From the NCBI GenBank assembly GCA_019925105.1, contig JAHGAU010000001.1, forward strand, positions 496,001-560,000: a stretch of 64,000 nt of DNA, written 5' to 3'. The position numbers and the translations under genes were made by a program. Of the stretch, positions 33,302 through 44,970 are shown piece after piece. Origin of the DNA: Niebla homalea. Its lineage: Eukaryota > Ascomycota > Lecanoromycetes > Lecanorales > Ramalinaceae. Numbering within the stretch: the stretch's first letter is position 1; every line of letters starts with the position of its first letter. Under the pieces are notes generated by a model that was given only the letters and a program-made list of their open reading frames with translations, searched no databases and was not told the origin of the DNA.

Positions 33302-35272
33302 TCAGACAATCACAAATTCCCGCACTTGTCGTTTGCCCTCCTCAACTTCCCGCAGAATCTCGCCTCTCATGATGCCAGACGCAAAGCATGCTCCAACAAG
33401 CAGCCATTCATCTGTGTTGTCCTCCACCGGGCGGAGCAAGAAGGCTGAGCGTCCACCAAGGAGGACACAGAGGTAGTCACCCTCCCGAGCTTGCGGTCCC
33501 GCCGCCACGAAATGATCGTCTTGGGAGATCAGTAGTGCACTAGCCCGGTCGCCGATGCAAGGGCGCTGGAGCATTAACCTGAGATGGAGCAAGAACAGAC
33601 TGAAACTTTCCGAGGGGGTTGCCGAATTCACGGCCTCTTCCCAATTCCCAGTATATGCTGTCCCCGAGGTTGCGCCTATATATTTAGGATAGAACTCGAC
33701 GTCTTCATGCCATTCCAAGCGCTTGTGACATTGATTCTTGATTCGCCCTTCACTGATGGCCTTCTCGCGGATCTTGTAGAGTTCCTGCTGTTGTTTCTCA
33801 AAATGAGCGGGAATGGAGACCCCGACTCTACTAACAACAATTCCTTCCAAACAGAGTCTTCGAGTTTGGGTGCGTGGTCCACTGAGAAATGACACACTAG
33901 TGTCTCTCGAGCCTGATGCAGTCCAACGGTCGGAATCTGCTCTATCTAAGAACCAATAATTGTGTTGTTCAAGCTGCAAGGCATGGATGACTTGACTATA
34001 ATCCGGACACCAGCTTGGTAGTCCCTCAAGCTTATTAGTTGTCAATCCTGCTAGCATAAGTAGGTCTAAATTGCCGTTAATAGGTACGACGTTTGCTGTG
34101 AACTCCTCGAAAACAGCTGTAGTCGTCTTAGAGTAATTAGCCTGGAAGTCATCGGTCTCCTGTGTATTGCATAAGCCAATGATTGCAAAGAGCTTATCTC
34201 TTTTATCACTCGCTCTCCGCGATCGAGTCGCCTTAAGTAATTCCAGCATATCGAGAGGTACCCTATTGAGTCCTTTATCTCCTAGTATAGAGAACAACGA
34301 CTTCGGCATACTGTGTACTTTATCTCTTATAGAGAGCAACGACTTCGGCAAGCAATGATCCACTATCTCCAAAATTTGCCGTTGCTGTTTGGTTATACTG
34401 AGATCGTCAGGAAGTTGTGTAGAGTCGTCGGTAATGCGATTCCGATTAGCTACCCGTATAGATTTCACGGAACTGCAAAGCTGGGGCACAATCGATGCTG
34501 CAGCCTCTAAGAAATGCCAGCTTATGTGGTATGGTCCGATAATTAACTCAGCATCCTTGCTTACCGCGATCTCCTGTACCGTCCAGACCCGTGAGAACCA
34601 AGGTTGACCGAGAAGTTCAACGAGATCAGACCAGGCTTCCTCGTCGTTAAACATGTCAGGCGCTATACGTAAAGCGTCCTGAATAGTGATAGGATCAGGC
34701 TTCCTAAAGCTGTCTGCTGTTTTATTGACAGCTTCCGCCTCTACTTTTTCAGCCTCTATTTTTCCCGCCAGTTTGATAAGAGCTATTCTCGCTAGTTTGA
34801 GAAGGAGAGGCTGAATTCCGGAAGGCTTCCTGTGGCCATGCTCGCCAAGATATACCAGAACCTGATCTGCCGAGCTATAAATATGGCGCATCTGTTGTAC
34901 CTGGCTCGATCGTTCCGTTTGATCTTCTTGGTTGATACAAAGGGCGTCTATCCATAACCTTCTCGCCCTATCTGACCCTTTGCGAATACGCAGTAAAGCG
35001 GAGAAAAGACTCTCAGTCACTTTAACCGCGAACCCATCTAAGTAGATGGTTTTTCGTTCACGCTGTGGGTCGCCCCAGACGTAAGATAAGGCCTCATATA
35101 TAGGCACAGGATCGTCACATAGCGATGCATGCTCGAGCTCGCAGCGGATTTTTCTATCGGATTCTGTGACTGGGAGAAGGTTGATGAGTCGAAAGGCTCC
35201 AAGGGTGTCTTCAAGTGGTGAATAAGGACTCCTAACAACTGCTGCCGTTTCGCTTAGGCTCTCCATAATCAT
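33302..35272 (-). CDS. HET-domain (heterokaryon incompatibility) protein, 656 aa
   Basis: Intronless, 656 aa. This is a textbook N-terminal HET domain: LGAFRLINLLP at the start, then YEALSYVWGDPQRERKTIYLDG, LRRIRKG-like spacing, RRLWIDALCINQED, ERSSQVQQMRHIYSSADQVLVYLGEHG. The middle matches the usual AWSDLVELLGQPWFSRVWTVQEIA and DKRDKLFAIIGLC segments. The C-terminus has the accessory GDYLCVLLGGRSAFLLRPV and LVGACFASGIMRGEIL elements typical of the family. It belongs to a different HET subfamily from the 828-aa protein. A 14-residue tandem duplication lies in the middle (PKSLLSIRDKVHS, then PKSLFSILGDKG). Function is inferred as self/non-self recognition. The start is the first ATG; a second at the third codon is equally possible. 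Confidence 0.92.
   Translation of the reverse strand: MIMESLSETAAVVRSPYSPLEDTLGAFRLINLLPVTESDRKIRCELEHASLCDDPVPIYEALSYVWGDPQRERKTIYLDGFAVKVTESLFSALLRIRKGSDRARRLWIDALCINQEDQTERSSQVQQMRHIYSSADQVLVYLGEHGHRKPSGIQPLLLKLARIALIKLAGKIEAEKVEAEAVNKTADSFRKPDPITIQDALRIAPDMFNDEEAWSDLVELLGQPWFSRVWTVQEIAVSKDAELIIGPYHISWHFLEAAASIVPQLCSSVKSIRVANRNRITDDSTQLPDDLSITKQQRQILEIVDHCLPKSLLSIRDKVHSMPKSLFSILGDKGLNRVPLDMLELLKATRSRRASDKRDKLFAIIGLCNTQETDDFQANYSKTTTAVFEEFTANVVPINGNLDLLMLAGLTTNKLEGLPSWCPDYSQVIHALQLEQHNYWFLDRADSDRWTASGSRDTSVSFLSGPRTQTRRLCLEGIVVSRVGVSIPAHFEKQQQELYKIREKAISEGRIKNQCHKRLEWHEDVEFYPKYIGATSGTAYTGNWEEAVNSATPSESFSLFLLHLRLMLQRPCIGDRASALLISQDDHFVAAGPQAREGDYLCVLLGGRSAFLLRPVEDNTDEWLLVGACFASGIMRGEILREVEEGKRQVREFVIV
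34286..34369. repeat. 42-bp imperfect tandem duplication inside the HET gene
   Basis: TATAGAGAACAACGACTTCGG at 34286 recurs as TATAGAGAGCAACGACTTCGG at 34328, 42 bp later, with similar flanks. The period is in frame and adds 14 residues to the HET protein (PKSL-SI motif twice). Confidence 0.75.
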
Positions 35273-36035
35273 GCCTTCCCACTCGGCCAGGCTGTGGAGA
35301 ACCTTCTGGACAGGCTATCCTAAAGCTTACACGAATGATAGCAAATCCTCAGCCGCCATGTCATTTCGGTTGTGCGTCATGACAAGATCTGAAGATCGAC
35401 TTCGAATCACTCCTTGAGTAGCCCTGCAAGTTGGAACACTGTTGCGGTCTACATCATTTTCGGCCCCTTCTGGAGCTTTCTCGGCTGGTCAGTAACGTCG
35501 AAAACGATTTGCATCTGATCTGAGCTGAGCTATGCGGTCGGGCTGGATTGCTGTGCTTCGCGTCTCGATCAAAGATTGGCAAGGTCCTTCGACATGATCT
35601 TGATGCTTTGGGTGCGTTATATGTAGTTACAAGTTCTGCCTGATTGCGGCTGGCATCAGCCTTATGTCGTGCATTGGATGTTTATCCACTAATCAGAAGT
35701 CATTGACCCCTCATGAACTGGAATACTTCTCTGCTTCGAGTGCGGAAATGGGGTCTCGAGACCCAGCCCTCGAGCAGACATCAAGTTGTCGCTCAATTGC
35801 AATAATTTCCAAGACCCGATCATGCCCGTCTGAATGTTAACCCTACAACCAGTCACGCAGTTGCTTAACGCGCTCTCCATCCTCTCTGAACGCAATGCCG
35901 CTTGTCCAACAACAGTCTGGAAAATCTGAAAAAGCCCCCCAAAAAACCCCAGTGACAGACCACTCCCGAACCAGTTCTACACCTTTTTCAGCATCATCGA
36001 CACCCACACGCACACCCACACGCACACACGCACAC
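35273..36035. other. Upstream region of the HET gene
   Basis: No supported gene. A (CACACG)-like run occupies about 35999-36036, just before the candidate small gene that follows. Confidence 0.4.
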
Positions 36036-36379
36036 ATGTCCTCACAGCCACCCGCTCTTCCCCTCCCCAGACCCATCCAACTGCAAACAAACCCTCTTCC
36101 CTCCAGCCGCGGTAGACCGGGGATTATCGCTCAGCCACCAGTCCACTTTCGGTACGCGCACACCCCGCCCAGAAAATCATTCACATGCCACTATACTCAC
36201 CCCTCACTCACTCACGCCAAATCAGGCAAAACACATGCACGTCTAGCGTTCGACCGGGAGGGATGTGGCTGCGTTGGCCGGGGGAACTTTTTGTGGGGGG
36301 GGGCGGAAAAAACCCTTTTACACCAGAAGCCACCCGAAAGCATGCCATCATCAAACGGCGCGCGGACCCCTTTCAGTAA
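36036..36379 (+). CDS. Candidate small two-exon protein, 89 aa
   Basis: A proposed exon 36036-36151 (MSSQPPALPLPRP ... PPVHFR) joins by a GTACGC donor and an ATCAG acceptor to 36226-36379. The phase closes at 90 codons and the product ends GGGGKNPFTPEATRKHAIIK and a short tail. Evidence for reality: an in-frame 74-nt intron and a C-terminus that looks structured rather than random. Evidence against: no strong branch site, a microsatellite directly before the start, and an alternative unspliced 177-aa frame over the same DNA (35895-36428). I do not recognise a function. Confidence 0.35.
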
Positions 36380-37059
36380 AGGTGTGGAAAAGAAGGGGGG
36401 GGGAGGGGGCCAGGATCAGGGGGATTGAGGAGTTTATGTGGGTAAGCATTTGCTTGATGATATTATTATACGTGGGGGGATGGGTGTATGTGTGGAGGCT
36501 GGGGTTGGGTTGGGTTGAGTTTGCGTTGAGAGTGTGGATGATAGCACTTGATTGACGACGGTTTATAAAGGTGTGTCGGGATCTTCGGGGGCTCAGGCAT
36601 GTGGTGTTCTTTGTTGGCATCGATCGGGGCGGACAGGATAGGGTGAGGGAGGCGTTGGCTGGTTGAGATAGCATTGCAATTCGTCAGTGCAAAGGAAGGG
36701 AAGGGATGGGGGTTCATCTTCGTGCAGTGCATTGCAGTGGTTTGGTGTCTTGGCGATCGATTAGAATACGTCCACGGCACATTGGGATAGGCAACGAGGT
36801 TCGAGCTGTATAATCGCGGATTAGATTTGGTATGAAGCATCATTGTCCTGCCTGTATTCGACCGGGCCCCTTTATCAATGTGTATAGCTTAACTGTGAAG
36901 CGCATGACTCCTCGATTCCTAGGGCGAATAGCAATCAGAGGTCTCTGAACCCCCGAACCATCCGAGCCCCAGTCTGACCGGAACACCATTCTCCTTGAGA
37001 TCACACCATGTATCACATCAAAATCGTCCATTGTCCCCAATAGCGACCCAGATCCCAAA
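36380..37059. other. Intergenic region 3' of the kinase
   Basis: G-rich plus strand with runs of G and poor complexity at 36390-36500. The minus-strand frames here have no recognisable domain. It includes the 3' flank of the kinase gene. Confidence 0.4.
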
Positions 37060-38644
37060 TCACCGACCACTGCCCCACAATCCCTTCGTCGTCTCCTGCA
37101 CCCGCCTGTGCTGCTCCCGTATCATCTCCTCCGTCTGCCCCTTCGCATTCCCCCGCGGATCGACCCCCGCCATCGCCCGTCCCATCGCACCTAGGCCTTG
37201 GCCCGGTCCCAACGCCTTGCCCCCCCCATTCATCTCCACCCCTTCCATCGCATCCTCCGCCGCCATCTGCCCCTTACCACCGCCCACCTGGCCCCCACCG
37301 GCACCAGCAGCATTGCGTTTCGGATCCTCACTGGAGGCACCGTCCATCAACCCCTGCGCGCCCCCTTCCCTCAACTTGTTGATCGCACGTATGGTATCGA
37401 TAGCCGCATGCAACGTCCGTCGAGCGTTGAAATTCTTCTTGATGACCGGTAACAGATCGCGACCATCCTTCCCTGCCGCCTCCGGGTCGACAAAGGGGTG
37501 GGAGAGGGCTTCGTGGGCGGTCATGCGGGAGCGCGGGTCGGTGGTGAGGCAGCGCTTGATGAATTCCCGCGCGGACAGGCTGACAGAGCGCCAGTACTCG
37601 AGGGGCGTGAAGGAGTAGTCGGCCACGAGGATGGCTTGCATTTCCTCCAGGTTGGATTCCCGGTCGAAGGGGGTGTAGCCGCAGAGGAGGAAGTAGGTTA
37701 TTACGCCAATGGCCCAGACGTCGCTGCGTTGGTGGCGGGTCAGCATTTGCAGGAGCGTTGTGGCTGCAAGGGGAAAAGGAGGGGGGGGCACTGTGATGGG
37801 GACGGAGAGGGGGACATACACAGGTTTGCCATGGCCTGTCTTCTTGAAGATTTCGGGCGCCATGTACCCGGGTGTGCCACACGTCGTTGTCAGGACGTGG
37901 AAGGCCTCTTCGTCCATGATTCGGCTTAGGCCGAAATCGGCAATCAGTAGATCTGCATTATCCTCCGGCGTTCTGAACAATAGATTCTCTGGCTTGAGAT
38001 CTCGGTGTACGATGCCGTGGTCGTGGAGGTAGGCGACAGCGCTAAGGGTAGCTCGGATCAGGTCGGCGGCGTCGGATTCGTAGTAGGAGCCCTTGCGGCA
38101 GATGCGGTCGAAAAGCTCACCGCCCAAGGCGAGGTCGGTGACGAGGTAGACTGTAAAGCGAGGAGACGTTTAGTACGATTGAACTGAGGAGGCATGAGGG
38201 AAGGGCAGACTAGGAGCAGAAGCCAACGTACGATTGTTCATGGTTTCAAAATAGTCGACCAGGGTGAGAATGTTCCTATGGCCGACGGACACCCGTTTCA
38301 ACACTGCTATCTCATTCCGGACCTGCCAGTATATGGAACGAGTATCAGTCTAAGCTCTTAAGAAACTGAACACTCCCCGGCGGTTCTGAGCTTCCTGAGC
38401 ATAAGTGGTGGTGACTGCTTCCCAGTGGCTCTGAGCCTTCCCGAGGTAAGGATGGATGACTACACACCATATGTTCCCTCCCTGCCATCATCCTCTTGTT
38501 TATGACCTTGGCGGCATAGTATCTCCCGCTGTCAATGTGTACACATTCCTTCACCACCGAGTAACTGCCAGCTCCCAGGGTCTTGCCTGTTTTATATCGA
38601 CATGGCTGTATCTGGGCTCGAGCCGCCGCTTGCCCATCTGCCAT
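37060..38644 (-). CDS. Calcium/calmodulin-dependent protein kinase (CMK1/cmkA type)
   Basis: Four exons: 38644-38468, 38322-38232, 38150-37820 and 37723-37060. The phase closes at 421 codons (420 aa). Kinase landmarks are all present: glycine loop GAGSYS (residues 24-29), Lys46 in YYAAKVINK, HGIVHRDLKPENLLF, IADFGLSRIMDEE, TTTCGTPGYMAPEIF and DVWAIGVITYFLLCGYTPF. The joins restore EHM|VRNEIAVLKR, METMNN-like NN|LYLVTDLALGGELFD, and GKPV|DVWAIG. After the catalytic domain comes IKKNFNARRTLHAAIDTIRAINKL, the autoinhibitory/calmodulin-binding type segment. A Gly-rich tail follows. It should phosphorylate Ser/Thr targets on calcium rise; in fungi such kinases act in stress response and growth. 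The MADGQ start follows from family length; an in-frame ATG 23 codons upstream also exists. Confidence 0.92.
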
Positions 38645-39291
38645 GATGAGAGTTGTGAGATATCTGGGCTTTCGTTTGAGTTGTTTCGACCTTCGAAATC
38701 GAAAACCAGCCACAGGGATCGTTGGTGCACTGAGGTTCGGCGGGATGTGTGAATGTGCGTCGAGGGAGATTGGGCTTTCGATGCAAGAATGATGCAGGGT
38801 TGTTGGCTCTCAGGGAGGCACGGGGTATTGGATCATTGCTGAAGACAATGGGTACTATGTCAAAAATAGATCGAGGAATGTATGTACAGGCTACAGAATA
38901 ATTAAGCGGTCAACCAAATGATAGGATATGAATTGTTTGTTTCTGTCAAAAAAGGAAGTTGGGCGGACGCGGGCATATGTGGGGCATCTTCGCATTTATG
39001 CAATACTCGAGGGATTATCATTTGACCAATTGACCAACGCATTCACCTATTGCTTTGCAGGCAATAGAGGGTACATGCCAATTGCACTGCAGTGTAATCA
39101 GGGACGATTTCTCCCACTGCCACTTCTTGAAGCTTCCTCCAAAGTCCAATACCGCCCTCGAGGGCTTAATCTGTACATCTTCGTCTATTTATCCGAAACG
39201 TCGTTCAATATCATCCTGGCTCACGTATCTCATCTAAATCTCCTTCAGCCATCAAGGCGTATTCAGAGTGAAGCTCTTGGCCACTAGCCAC
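38645..39291. other. Intergenic between kinase start and AMMECR1 gene end
   Basis: It holds the kinase promoter and the 3' flank of the AMMECR1 gene. No gene, repeat or RNA was seen. Confidence 0.4.
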
Positions 39292-40407
39292 TCAAGATCT
39301 CTCCAGATCTACCACCCAATTCCTCCACTCCGCCCACTCTGCCCACCCTAGACTCGCCTTCTTGCCCTCATAACGGACCACATTGCCCTTCCCCTTCTCA
39401 AACGCATCCCTCCAGTCCCTACTTCTCCCGCTCCAGCCGGCCTTCCGCATCAAGCTGACCATGGTCTCCTCCTTAGTCCAACCCTGCTCTGTAGCCACGT
39501 CCGGGAGATAAGTCGCCCCATGTCTCCTGGTGTGATACATGAAGGCAATTCTGATTCCATGCGTTCCAAGGTCCCAATCAAGGGCAGATGCGCATGACGT
39601 AAAATTGGTGAGGAGCGTGACTGAGCAGGAGAGGGTAGCTAGTTCCGAGATGGCGACGGGCGGGAAGCGAGTGTCATGGAAGGCTCTGCATAATAATCAC
39701 CATGTCTCGTTAGTGAGTGTAGCATCAAGAACAACAGTGTGGCAGGATTGACCTCAATGGTCCAAAGGGAAGACGTACGCTGTCAATGCATAACTCTTCA
39801 ACCCATTTTGCAGCTCCTGTGCATCAAAGGTACCAATACAACCTCGCAATGACTTATGCCGGCTTCTTGGAGATACCGTATTCCACGTCACGAAGAGAGG
39901 ATGCTCCTCCAACGCATGTTGCGGCGGAACGGTGGGTGAAGGCTGCTTTGACCGACCAAGGGAGAAAAAGGAAGAGTTGCTTGAGGACTTCGAATTGCCC
40001 CCCAAACCCAGGCTAGAGGAAGTTGCCGATGAAGAAGATGGCGTCGAGGATGACGAGGACGCCGAAGCTGGTGAGGGTGCCTGTAATCTTGAAATGCTCG
40101 GGAGCTGTAAAGGGCCAGAGGATCGTGTTGTCCGCTGCGTGCTCAGATTTTGCTCCTGTGCCTGCAGAAGACCATCCTCGTCATCATTCTGCTCCCCACG
40201 GATCAAGTCATCGTTTGGCTCCGCCTCCTTATCCAACTGAGCTATTCCATCTGCATCCGTCTCATCCACTTCAAGGGCCTCCTCCTCGCCTAGAAGCTTA
40301 TGTTGAGTCCATAGATCTTGCACAGACTGGAAGCTCAGAGGCCTCCGATCTTCAAGATCTGCAGCAAGACTTTCAAAGCAATATGCACAGTGGGCAGGTG
40401 TGGCCAT
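39292..40407 (-). CDS. AMMECR1-domain protein
   Basis: Two exons, 40407-39779 and 39685-39292, joined across a 93-nt intron (GTACGT donor, GCAG acceptor), give 340 aa. The family signature LRGCIGTF lies just before the join. The C-terminal part carries PPVAISELATLSCSVTLLTNF, GIRIAFMYHTRRHGATYLPDVATEQGW and the end ASLGWAEWAEWRNWVVDLE. The first ~30 residues fit (ATPAHCAYCFESLAADLE), then a Ser/Ala-rich low-complexity insert of about 100 residues separates them from the conserved core. AMMECR1 proteins are conserved from archaea to man; their biochemical role is unknown, though an RNA-binding or RNA-modifying function has been suggested. It is divergent from ADE13. Confidence 0.9.
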
Positions 40408-40918
40408 GGGTTTAGGGGAAGATGGGGAGAGAGTCTCGGAGCAGCACCACCTCGATTCCGCAGAAGGTGAGCACGTTTAGGTGGCTAGACTACTCAAGCT
40501 TTCGAATCCTTAAAGACAAGCTTGAGAGACTCGGTCTCGCCGTCCCAATAGGAAGGAGGATGGACGGTCAGATGATAAGACAGAATGATTGGAGAAGCCT
40601 TGAAGTCATGATTGCTACCTACCTTATCTCGTCATGCAATCTTCGGCAGCCCAAGCCGATAACGCACCCTAAAGGCTAGGGGACCATCCCGCTTTTGTGA
40701 GAGTTTCGGGCGGGATTTTCACCTTGGCAGCCTTGGGGTTGGGGGGGCAGAAGCCGCGCAATTGCAGCCTGACTCACAAGGCTGTTGAGCGGATTGCGCT
40801 TAGACGAGAACACCCGAACACCATCACACGAATACCTAGTTGAGATGCCACACTTCCCTTCGATGACATTGTAGATTCACGACTGGTCTTTCATTCCTTT
40901 GATAAATATCTGTCACTA
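40408..40918. promoter_or_regulatory. Divergent promoter between AMMECR1 gene and ADE13
   Basis: 511 bp separate the two starts. No TATA box is evident. Shared control is possible from the layout but not shown. Confidence 0.4.
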
Positions 40919-42811
40919 ATGTCGAAATACGATCTGTATGAGAATCCACTGCCTGAACGATATGCAAGTAAGTCTTTTGCGCGCCGCGCACAATGCCTCT
41001 ATTTTCTCTTTCCTTTGAAATAAACACCCCCTGACCCAACGCCTAAGGTCGCGAGGTAACCAAGATCTTCTCGCGGCGAACAAGGGTGTCAACATGGCGA
41101 AAGCTCTGGCTCTGGCTCGCCGAGGCCGAGAAGGAACTGGGCCTTACTCAAATCACCGATGAAGCAATTATGGCCATTCGGTCAAACCTGATCGTGACGG
41201 ACGAGTCCTTCAAGATCGCTGAGGCTGAGGAGAAGATACGGCGTCATGATGTAATGGCTCATGTCTTCGCATTGGAAAAGGACGCCCCTGCTGCGGCTGG
41301 GATCATCCACATCGGAGCTACGTCCTGCTATGGTAAGTTTGACTCTTGTAGGCCCGGAGCTTGGCTGAAAGAGAGCTAACATTTGGTGACAGTATATCAA
41401 TCCGCCTTTTGCCGGTAGAAGACGCTGATTGTTTGATCAAGGTGACCGACAATGCCGACCTCATCTTCATGCGTGACGCCCTAGCTCTTGTACTCCCCAA
41501 ATTGGCAAAGGTAATTCACAATTTATCCCAATTCGCACTGCAATTCAAGGAACTACCTACTCTCGGCTTTACCCACTATCAAGCCGCTCAGCCGATCTCC
41601 CTGGGTCGACGAGCTGCACAATGGGCTCAGGATCTGGCTATGGATCTTGACGACATTGAGACTGCCCAGGCAGGTCTCAGGTTGCGAGGTGCACAAGGCA
41701 CCACCGGCACGCAGGCATCGTTCATGGAGATCTTCCACGGCGACACCGCCAAGATTGATCGCCTAAATGAGATCCTGTGCGAGAAAGCCGGCTTTCCGGC
41801 GTGTTACGACATCTCGACCCAGACGTATTCGCGTAAAGTCGATCTACGGATTGCTAACGCACTTTCCTCCTTTGGCGCTTCAGCTATTCATATTGCTACG
41901 GTACGATGTGACCAATCATATGATGCTCCTCGATGCCGGGACTAAACTTTCCACTTAGGACCTCCGTCTGAACTGCCACGACAAGATCGTAGATGAGCCG
42001 CACGAATCAACGCAAGTAAGCCATGCCATTCTTGTTGCAAGGAACAAGTTGGGACTGACCATCCCAAGACTGGCAGCTCAGCCATGGCGTTCAAAACGAA
42101 CCCCATGCGGTATGCCCCCCCCTTTCATCATCATCACAACACTCCTCCCCCCATCATAAAAAATGCTGACCAAAAGCCGAAAGATGCGAGCGTATCTGCG
42201 CCCTCGCCCGCAAACTTTCCAACCTCTCGTCCAATTTCTCGGCGACCTACTCCTCGCAGTGGCTGGAGCGCTCCCTCGACGATTCCGCTATCCGCCGCAT
42301 GGACATCCCTGAGATCTTCCTCCTCACCGACGCTATCCTCATCACCCTCGACAACGTCATGTCGGGGCTGGTTGTCTATCCTTCCATGATTCGGAGGCAG
42401 ATGGATGAGGAGTTGCCATTCATGGCGATGGAGGGGATCATCATGCGGTTAGTGCATAAAGGGGTGAGCCGGCAGGAAGCGCATGAGCGGATTCGGGTTT
42501 TGAGTCTTGAGACGGTGAAGGAGATGAAGACAGAGGGATCTGGGAATGGGTTGGTTGATAAGATTAAGGGAGAGGAGTTCTTTGTATGTCTTCCCTTTCC
42601 CTTTTGTCTTACCACTTCTTTGGCTACTAACGCATTTGCCCAGAAACCCATTTGGGGGGACCTTGAGGAGCTCTTGGACCCTAAGAAATTCACCGGGCGG
42701 TCAAGTGAGATCGTTGAGAGGTATTTTGCGCCTGGTGGGCCGATTGCAGATAGATTGGAGAAGTACAAGGGGCATATTGATTCTACAGCTACTGCTACGC
42801 TGCATGTCTGA
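40919..42811 (+). CDS. ADE13: Adenylosuccinate lyase (one anomalous splice junction)
   Basis: Exons 40919-40967, 41048-41332, then 41442-41900, 41959-42015, 42069-42109, 42184-42583 and 42644-42811. The enzyme performs two steps of purine synthesis: SAICAR to AICAR, and adenylosuccinate to AMP. Family sequence is clear: [62 protein letters not shown], and the superfamily signature [13 protein letters not shown], then [10 protein letters not shown]. All joins close in phase except the second (41333-41441). There the exon ends TAT-G before a GTAAGT donor, while the expected VTDNADL exon starts in phase 0 after ATCAAG, leaving one extra G. An alternative acceptor at GTAGAAG (exon from 41422) would keep frame by adding about seven residues. 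See the findings. Confidence 0.88.
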
Positions 42812-44867
42812 GCTGTAGTATGGCTGGGTCAGTGCGAACAAAGTATGTGCAAAGGTTCAAATTTTCATTGTCGTCCGAACTCGCCTCTCAATTCATTCTC
42901 AAAAAACGTGGTTCGTGAGTTGTCGCAGCGTGTATCTCGTTGTCCACCAAAACTTAGAACAACACCATGCCAAGCATCACCAAAAGACTTGGCGATCCCC
43001 CAACGGCTTCAGAGCAAGAACACCGGGACCATAGACCCCCTCATAACTCAGCAACCCACCATCCAAAACTGGATTAAAAAACGGCAAAAGAAGCCGGCTG
43101 GGATCATCCAACCACCAGGTTCTTTAAGGACGACCTCTCGCCCTGTTCGAGTTTGGCGTATTCTCATCTGGGTCACCGCGCCGGATCGAACGCGCAGCTT
43201 CGACCCGGGGGATGGATTTCTACTCCGAACCGGACGGGGAACCAAGGATTCAACGACTAAGCCATTTGATTCATCGGAGGTTTGATCAAGGAGCACCCGA
43301 TTGGATGTCAATGTTACCGGACTCATGGGGCCTAGGGTAACCAAGTGATTGTACCCGTTCCGCAGATGATGGTGGAGTAGGTTTTACTCTAATATATATT
43401 GTTTAAAAATTATCGCCTGCGCAAGATTTCGCTTTCTCTCCAACGCAACGACGTGTGATCCTTATGGATCGACCTCCATTTGCTAGATCCGACACCTTTG
43501 TGTAATTAGAATGGGTCAATATAAATTTCCATCTATCTGCTTGCATACACAACCTTCAATCATTCTCGTGAAAGCTCGGGGACCGCAGCCTTGCAAACCA
43601 GATATCTACTACGTCTTTGTATGGATCTCCATTACGGCCCACCCCACCCCTTCAGGCAAAGCAAATGGAGTGCATCACCTTACGATAATCTTCCTGTTTC
43701 TACTTCGATGAAACCTTCACCCTCGAAATGTACAGGGACTGCGCTGGCGGTCTGCTAAGCCATCTCCCCACGAATATCTTCACAAAGACCCAAGACGATG
43801 CATTGCAATACCACCTCCCCTTCCCCCAATATTACCTGTACCATGTCAGGCATAAACAGTCCCATCCTTGAGACCAAGAACAGGCTTCATCCTCATCCCA
43901 AGATCGGGTCATCCCAACAAGGCATATTCGTCTTCACTTCCTCTGGTTGGGCACTTGATGCCTATTCTAGGCCGTAGTCATGAGTCGAAAAGGTGATTGA
44001 AGTCAAGGAGTGGTGTCAGTCATACATGGATGGTTGGATATTGCTAGATGTGGAAGATCGCACGAATAACACCACTCACGAATGCTTACGCACCCAGGAG
44101 AACGACGAACGACAATGGCTATAACTTCCACATCTATCTATACCTTGTGGGAATTACTGGTATCTGCAGGAACCAACTTTCTCTTCTTGTTCTTCTCCTT
44201 CGCCTTCTCCTTCTTCTACTTCCTCTCCTCCACTTTCGTCACCTCTCCAACACTTTCGTCACCTCTCCAATCCTACAATAGACCTCTCACTGCCGTGCCT
44301 CAAAGTCATCATAAATCCACATGAAAGAGGGAGCTGCTAAGCGCCCGCAAGTGTACCAAAGCCCACGCATATTTCATCCACTATACTTAGACCAACCAAA
44401 CCATCCATCCACCCACTTTTCAGGAAAGATGAAACGTCTCTCTACCTACAACCTGGGAATCTTCCAAAGTCCCTCTTCGTTCCTGCCTCCCTTCCTATAC
44501 TCACATGAACGAACGACGGTAGTATGACAATGATGACTCAAAACAACCCTGCCGCTCAAAGTGATTCCACATTATCCCGTTTCACGCGCCATCTCCACAT
44601 ACTCCACCACTACCTCAACATCCCCCCTCCCCCCCAATAATAACCAACAACAACAATCCGCATCACGGCCACACGGCCAGAACAAAGGCATCATTTCCTC
44701 ACCTCTCTCCACATCCGCGCCCTTGCATTAGCCAGCTTTTGATAATGGTCGTAGCCCAGATCCTCACCTCACCTCAACCTCCCCTCCCCCCTCAACTCCA
44801 CCCTACCCCTCCTCCCTTCCTCCCTCAACCTTCCCAAGATTTGTGTATATGTGTTACGTTGCGCGGA
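42812..44867. other. Long gene-free stretch
   Basis: Frames up to 146 aa occur (42845-43285) without a recognisable domain. A 20-bp direct tandem repeat, CACTTTCGTCACCTCTCCAA twice, starts near 44231 within a pyrimidine-rich run. I checked the segment around 43180-43270 for a tRNA because of GGATCGAAC-like sequence; the T-stem does not pair. No supported gene. Confidence 0.45.
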
Positions 44868-44970
44868 TCCATCTATCTATCCATCCATCCATCCATCCAT
44901 CCATCTACCTACCCATCTACCCATCCATCCATCCATCCATCTACATACCTACTTATCTATTTATCTACAT
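44868..44970. repeat. (ATCC)n microsatellite
   Basis: About 100 bp of ATCC/ATCT tetranucleotide repeats, interrupted by CTAC units. It lies downstream of the Argonaute 3' end. Confidence 0.95.

Noticed and set aside
43170..43290. tRNA-like sequence (GGATCGAAC and GCGCGTTCGATCC read in reverse)
   Set aside because: The T-stem around the TTCGATC loop does not pair, and no D-arm or anticodon stem closes in a normal spacing.
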